Shown here piece after piece: positions 63,547-64,000 of a stretch of 64,000 nt of DNA. A program made the translations under genes and the position numbers. The stretch's first letter is position 1. Each line of letters starts with the position of its first letter. The notes below the pieces were generated by a model. That model saw nothing but the letters and a program-made list of their open reading frames with translations. It was not told the DNA's origin and did not search any database. The stretch spans positions 1-64,000 of the forward strand of contig NZ_SATR01000027.1 in assembly GCF_004551525.1 (NCBI RefSeq), written 5' to 3'. Origin of the DNA: Vibrio ouci (GTDB lineage: Bacteria; Pseudomonadota; Gammaproteobacteria; Enterobacterales; Vibrionaceae).

Positions 63547-64000
63547 ATGAAAAAACCTTTGCTTGCAGTAACTCTTCTATCTTTAAGCCTAAGTTCAATC
63601 ATCACACCAATTCAAGCAACGGCAGCACTGCCTTTGTCTGTTGGTGGCGAACAATTACCAAGCCTAGCGCCAATGCTAGAGCGAGTAACCCCTGCAGTCG
63701 TCAGCATCTCCGTTGAAGGCACTCAAGTTTCGAAGCAACAGATTCCCGATCAATTCCGCTTCTTCTTTGGCCCAGACTTTCCCGCAGAACAGCTACAAGA
63801 ACGTCCATTTAGAGGGCTTGGCTCTGGCGTGATTATTGATGCCCAAAAAGGCCATATCATCACCAACTACCATGTGATTAATGGTGCAGAAAAAATCCGC
63901 GTTAAACTGTATGATGGCCGCGAATACGACGCAGAACTGGTTGGTGGCGATCAAATGTCTGATGTCGCGTTACTCAAACTAGAGAAAGCCAAGAACCTCA
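63547..64000 (+). CDS. degQ: Periplasmic serine endoprotease DegQ/DegP family (partial)
   Basis: The N-terminal 151 residues of a trypsin-like HtrA protease run off the window. A signal peptide (about 1-27) is followed by the mature start ALPLSVGGEQLPSLAPMLE. The catalytic His109 lies in IITNYHVING and Asp139 in MSDVALLKL; the serine and PDZ domains are outside the window. The Tyr before His replaces the Asn usual in DegP. Position after zapG supports DegQ. The start follows AGGAGTATCCG. Confidence 0.92.
   Translation, partial: MKKPLLAVTLLSLSLSSIITPIQATAALPLSVGGEQLPSLAPMLERVTPAVVSISVEGTQVSKQQIPDQFRFFFGPDFPAEQLQERPFRGLGSGVIIDAQKGHIITNYHVINGAEKIRVKLYDGREYDAELVGGDQMSDVALLKLEKAKNL

Overview
The window is a gene-dense stretch of a gammaproteobacterial chromosome, almost certainly the large chromosome of a Vibrio. 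The gene content and order (radA / tandem-PilZ protein / serB, deoCABD with a NupC-type permease, carAB-dapB-mutT-secA-dciA-lpxC, the dcw cluster, lpoA-yraN-diaA-dolP, sspAB, petABC, rplM-rpsI, zapE, zapG, degQ) match what I remember of Vibrio chromosome I. Small lineage-typical genes (DUF3545-type, GrcA) and a Vibrio-like family of palindromic intergenic repeats agree with this. No tRNA, 16S/23S rRNA, CRISPR array, prophage or integron was seen.

Layout. Positions 1-148 are the tail of an IS4-family (IS50-like) insertion sequence with its terminal repeat. Positions 226-2923 hold panE, yajL and a CsdA/SufS-type cysteine desulfurase as one tight unit. radA (minus) faces a large tandem-PilZ c-di-GMP receptor (plus); then come serB (minus) and ytjB (plus). 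Positions 9014-15453 are the nucleoside salvage block deoC-deoA-deoB-deoD plus a CNT permease, all minus, with a long and strikingly hairpin-rich leader before deoC. Positions 15659-24698 are mixed housekeeping genes: yjjV with an overlapping 48-codon gene, yaaA, an alanine/sodium symporter, a DUF3545-type protein, a hemerythrin protein, ung, nfo, grcA with an FNR-type promoter, and a LysR regulator overlapping a TSUP permease tail to tail. Positions 24880-33901 are carBA, dapB, mutT and secA. Positions 34244-51246 are dciA, lpxC and the division and cell wall cluster from ftsZ back to rsmH, which here has neither ddl nor mraZ. Positions 51433-51879 are rnpB, the RNase P RNA, enlarged by a tandemly triplicated hairpin in its P3 region. 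Positions 52138-63430 are rsmI, lpoA-yraN-diaA-dolP, sspAB, the cytochrome bc1 operon, rpsI-rplM, zapE and zapG; the window ends inside degQ.

How the genes work together. The window is mainly growth machinery: peptidoglycan precursor synthesis (murC, D, E, F, G, mraY) with division proteins (ftsZ, A, Q, W, I, L) and an activator of septal/lateral synthases (lpoA); LPS commitment (lpxC); protein export (secA); replication loading and timing (dciA, diaA); repair and nucleotide sanitation (radA, ung, nfo, mutT); pyrimidine, arginine and lysine precursors (carAB, dapB); and respiration (petABC).

The least ordinary features are non-coding: the structured deoC leader, the expanded rnpB P3 domain, four copies of an approximately 100-bp inverted-repeat element, a 135-bp hairpin repeat between deoB and deoA, and a terminator hairpin lying between the likely sspA promoter and sspA. 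I saw no gene cluster that looks like a new defence or biosynthetic system.
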